Made by a program: the position numbers and the translations under genes
The notes under the pieces: generated by a model
What the model was told of the DNA's origin: nothing
Database searches by the model: none
What the model saw: only the letters and a program-made list of their open reading frames with translations
Shown here: positions 62,701-64,000 of the stretch, one piece after another
How the letters are laid out: every line of letters begins with the position of its first letter
Numbering within the stretch: position 1 is the stretch's first letter
NCBI RefSeq assembly: GCF_024347395.1
Contig: NZ_AP025474.1
Coordinates: 30,063 to 94,062 of the forward strand
Length of the DNA stretch: 64,000 bases
Source: Vibrio cortegadensis
Lineage (GTDB): Bacteria; Pseudomonadota; Gammaproteobacteria; Enterobacterales; Vibrionaceae
Direction of reading: 5' to 3'

Positions 62701-62813
62701 CTGGTGAAGTCGCAGGTGGTCTCCACGCAGGGAATCGACTTGGCGGTAACGCATTGATTGATATATTCACTTACGGCCGAATTGCAGGGGATAGTGTTTC
62801 AAACAGAAGTTAG
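59763..62813 (+). CDS. NADH-dependent 2-enoate reductase: OYE, FMN-bind and FAD-binding fusion
   Basis: 1016 residues in three parts. The N-terminal old-yellow-enzyme domain (about 12-360) has TLKNRIVMAPMTIQSAFFDG and FDGVEIHGANTYLIQQFFSP. The FMN_bind domain (about 405-490) has the flavinylation motif SGAT in VDVISGATVSSQAV with T467 as the FMN attachment site. The C-terminal fumarate-reductase-like domain (about 505-1010) has VVIVGGGGAGLSAALTALDN, VHHTMGGLRIDTKARVL and GEVAGGLHAGNRLGGNALID. This layout matches NADH:(hydroxy)cinnamate or acrylate reductases of Vibrio. NADH enters at the OYE domain, electrons pass to covalent FMN and then FAD. There is no signal peptide, so it is cytoplasmic. 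An ATG at 59796 is an equal alternative start. apbE follows. Confidence 0.93.
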   Translation: MKVNLHKDNSQMTKLLKDIKLGFSQTTLKNRIVMAPMTIQSAFFDGGVSQEMIDYYASRSGDAAAIIVESAFVENYGRAFPGALGITHDSKIAGLKELATAIKAKGSKAILQIYHAGRMASAEFNGGHQPISASPIAALRANAETPLEMTDEQIHNMLEYFGHAVNRAILSGFDGVEIHGANTYLIQQFFSPHSNRRTDKWGGDIEKRTAFPLAVLEQAKQVVADHQMTDFIIGYRFSPEEIEEPGIRFEDTMYLLDKLATSGLDYFHFSMGNYARNSIVNPEDKALLIHKFHELKSESVAQIPVIGVGGISQRSDADTALEQGYDMVSIGKGFLVEPTWATKAMNNESCAEFADIAQQEELMIPTPLWEIMDYMIIDSAAETLKHQRIKELQNIDIKFEPGEFTAYGYGHNGQLPVTVTFSEDRILGVSVDSSKESDGIANPAFERIPQQILDGQTLNVDVISGATVSSQAVIDGVSNAVDLAGGNSEALRCKAREAVEWSTQTIEETVDVVIVGGGGAGLSAALTALDNKRTVVVLEKFPAIGGNTVRTGGWVNAAEPKWQKDFPAVAGETDYLKAIANTPESEIAQEYLSDFRTLRDQLANYFLDVDSGKNYLFDSTELHLIQTYLGGKRTNLDGEPIYGQYDLVHTLTNRAMESIDWLTEKGIDFNRGMVDIAVGALWRRAHKPNRPKGVEFVDKLQKHIVAQGGRIITDTRASDLIVENGQVVGVNATHSNGTKYSLMANHGVVLASGGFGANTKMLQKYNNYWNNIADDIKTTNSPALIGDGIAIGEKAGADLVGMEYIQLMPIGDPKSGALLTGLIVPPENFVFVNQQGKRFVNECESRDVLSNSFFDNGGLVYMIADEEIRKTAANTTHETIEREIEEGIIIKAGSIEELARKINVPEAELCSTIHRYNSFVEDGRDPEFQKGALGLKVEKAPFYATPRKPSVHHTMGGLRIDTKARVLDQQRSPIPGLYAAGEVAGGLHAGNRLGGNALIDIFTYGRIAGDSVSNRS

Positions 62814-62830
62814 ATTGTTAAGGGGAAGCC

Positions 62831-63814
62831 ATGAGCTTCCCTTCTTTCATACCAGCAAAAAGGCAGGCAATGTTAAGTTATAAAACTCGCTTTAAAATGA
62901 TGGGAACCATCATCGACCTCACTATCCATCATCCAAATGGCGAATCACTGCTAACAGATTGTTATCTTCAACTTGAACGTTTTGCACAACGCTTTACCGT
63001 CAATCAGTCACACTCTGAACTTATGAACGTCAATCACAACGCTGGTATTAGACCTGTTCGTGTAAAGGCAGACCTTTACGAACTAATCAAAAAAGCTAAA
63101 ACGGCTAGCATGGATAACTCCAACCCTTTTAATATTGCCATTGGCCCTCTGATAAAGACATGGCGTATTGGTTTTAACGATGCCAAGCTGCCAACAGATC
63201 GGGAGTTAATGAACATTCTTGGTATTGTTGACCCTTCACACATCGTATTGGACGAGCTCTATCAAACCATATTTCTGACCAAGCCTGGAATGGAGATTGA
63301 CTTAGGCGCCATAGCCAAAGGCTATTTTGCTGACCAAATAAAAGAATACCTTGTGAGTCATAATGTTAAACATGGGTGTATTAATTTAGGTGGAAACGTA
63401 CTAACCATTGGCTACGCGCCAAATAATGCAATACAAGCATGGAATGTAGGGATTCAAGACCCTTTGAGCCCTCGCGGGGAGGTGTGCAGAATCGTACCGT
63501 TGCAAGGGCAATCGATGGTAACGTCAGGGATTAATGAACGATACCTTGAGCACGGTGGTCTGCGATACCATCACCTCATTGATGCAAAGACAGGCAAGCC
63601 GATTAACACCGATATTGCAAGTGTCACTATTATTTCCAACCTATCCGTCGATGGCGAAATTTGGAGTACCGCAGGCTTTCTATCTACCGTTGATGACTCT
63701 CTCGCTTATTTAAACAAACAACTCGATATTGAGGCCGTTTTAATTTCAGAGACCGGTGTCGTATCTATCACTAATGGTCTCAAAGATGATGGTCGATATA
63801 TCCAGAAAAAATAA
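62831..63814 (+). CDS. apbE: ApbE FAD:protein FMN transferase
   Basis: 327 residues. Family motifs: IDLGAIAKGYFADQIKEYLV, HGCINLGGNVLTIGY, QSMVTSGINERYLEHGGLRY and HHLIDAKTGKPINTDIASVT. It transfers FMN from FAD to a Thr or Ser in an SGAT-type motif, exactly the motif in the upstream reductase. No signal peptide or lipobox is present, so it is cytoplasmic, matching the cytoplasmic reductase. AAGGGGAAG precedes the ATG. The gene begins 17 bp after the reductase stop, forming a two-gene operon in which enzyme and maturation factor are made together. Confidence 0.95.
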   Translation: MSFPSFIPAKRQAMLSYKTRFKMMGTIIDLTIHHPNGESLLTDCYLQLERFAQRFTVNQSHSELMNVNHNAGIRPVRVKADLYELIKKAKTASMDNSNPFNIAIGPLIKTWRIGFNDAKLPTDRELMNILGIVDPSHIVLDELYQTIFLTKPGMEIDLGAIAKGYFADQIKEYLVSHNVKHGCINLGGNVLTIGYAPNNAIQAWNVGIQDPLSPRGEVCRIVPLQGQSMVTSGINERYLEHGGLRYHHLIDAKTGKPINTDIASVTIISNLSVDGEIWSTAGFLSTVDDSLAYLNKQLDIEAVLISETGVVSITNGLKDDGRYIQKK

Positions 63815-64000
63815 TTTTTCGTTCAAGTGGCTCTTACATTGTCATAAAAAAGTGTGCTTTGGTTACCTCTAACGATCTCAATAAACACTTAATTTAAAGA
63901 AAACACAGTCCTATCCATCACCATTGCCGAGCGCCTTACTTCGACCAACGAAATGGTTCTGTACATTAAAAGGCTTATTCTATTTTTTATAACAAAACTA
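63815..64000. other. Intergenic end of window
   Basis: 186 bp after apbE. No gene and no clear terminator were seen within the window. Confidence 0.4.

Overview
The window looks like Vibrio, probably a secondary replicon or an accessory-rich part of one. The reasons are a DUF5062 protein, a Vibrio-style uhpTABC cluster, an NADH-dependent flavin reductase of the type known from Vibrio, and a P1-like parA/parB pair. I ran no database search, so every name rests on reading motifs and recalling families. Start codons were chosen from visible Shine-Dalgarno (SD) spacing where possible.

Left part (1-15.2 kb), accessory and scarred. It holds a frameshifted IS5-type element at the window edge and a Cre-like tyrosine recombinase with a lox-shaped site just before its start codon. 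It also holds scraps of a SEC-C protein, an outer-membrane protein, an IS110 transposase, a RidA protein and another tyrosine recombinase. Among these sit apparently intact genes: TPR protein, GST, LysE exporter, SgrR-like regulator, PhzF, a LysR regulator and dmeF-marR. A compact unit at 11.8-13.2 kb carries a TIR-like protein, two tiny overlapping genes and an unrecognised 209-residue protein. It has the look of a defence module.

Middle part (15.3-37 kb), catabolism of small amino compounds. An M24 hydrolase, a BCCT carrier and an M20 amidohydrolase are divergent from a YheO/DauR-type regulator, RidA and diaminopropionate ammonia-lyase. I infer uptake and breakdown of an N-acylated or cyclic diaminopropionate derivative to pyruvate and ammonia. 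After an ACR3 transporter comes a roughly 2.3-kb stretch with no convincing gene that contains six 19-bp palindromes. Then gabT, a universal stress protein, a TRAP transporter, gabD, lhgO and csiD/glaH with two LysR regulators form a 5-aminovalerate/glutarate to 2-oxoglutarate route.

Right part (37-64 kb). A GH3 glycosidase, a sulfatase and a membrane protein are followed by parAB, a Fic protein, DUF5062, a MerR regulator with a carboxymuconolactone-decarboxylase-like protein behind a 19-bp-spacer promoter, and an old-yellow-enzyme gene with a LysR regulator. Next come SigZ, an acetyltransferase, a 2Fe-2S protein and a GST; three of these four have cysteine-rich C-termini. manA and uhpC-uhpB-uhpA-uhpT follow. 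manA and uhpT share matching CRP-like and UhpA-like promoter elements at identical spacing. The window ends with a three-domain flavin reductase and ApbE, the enzyme that would attach FMN to it.
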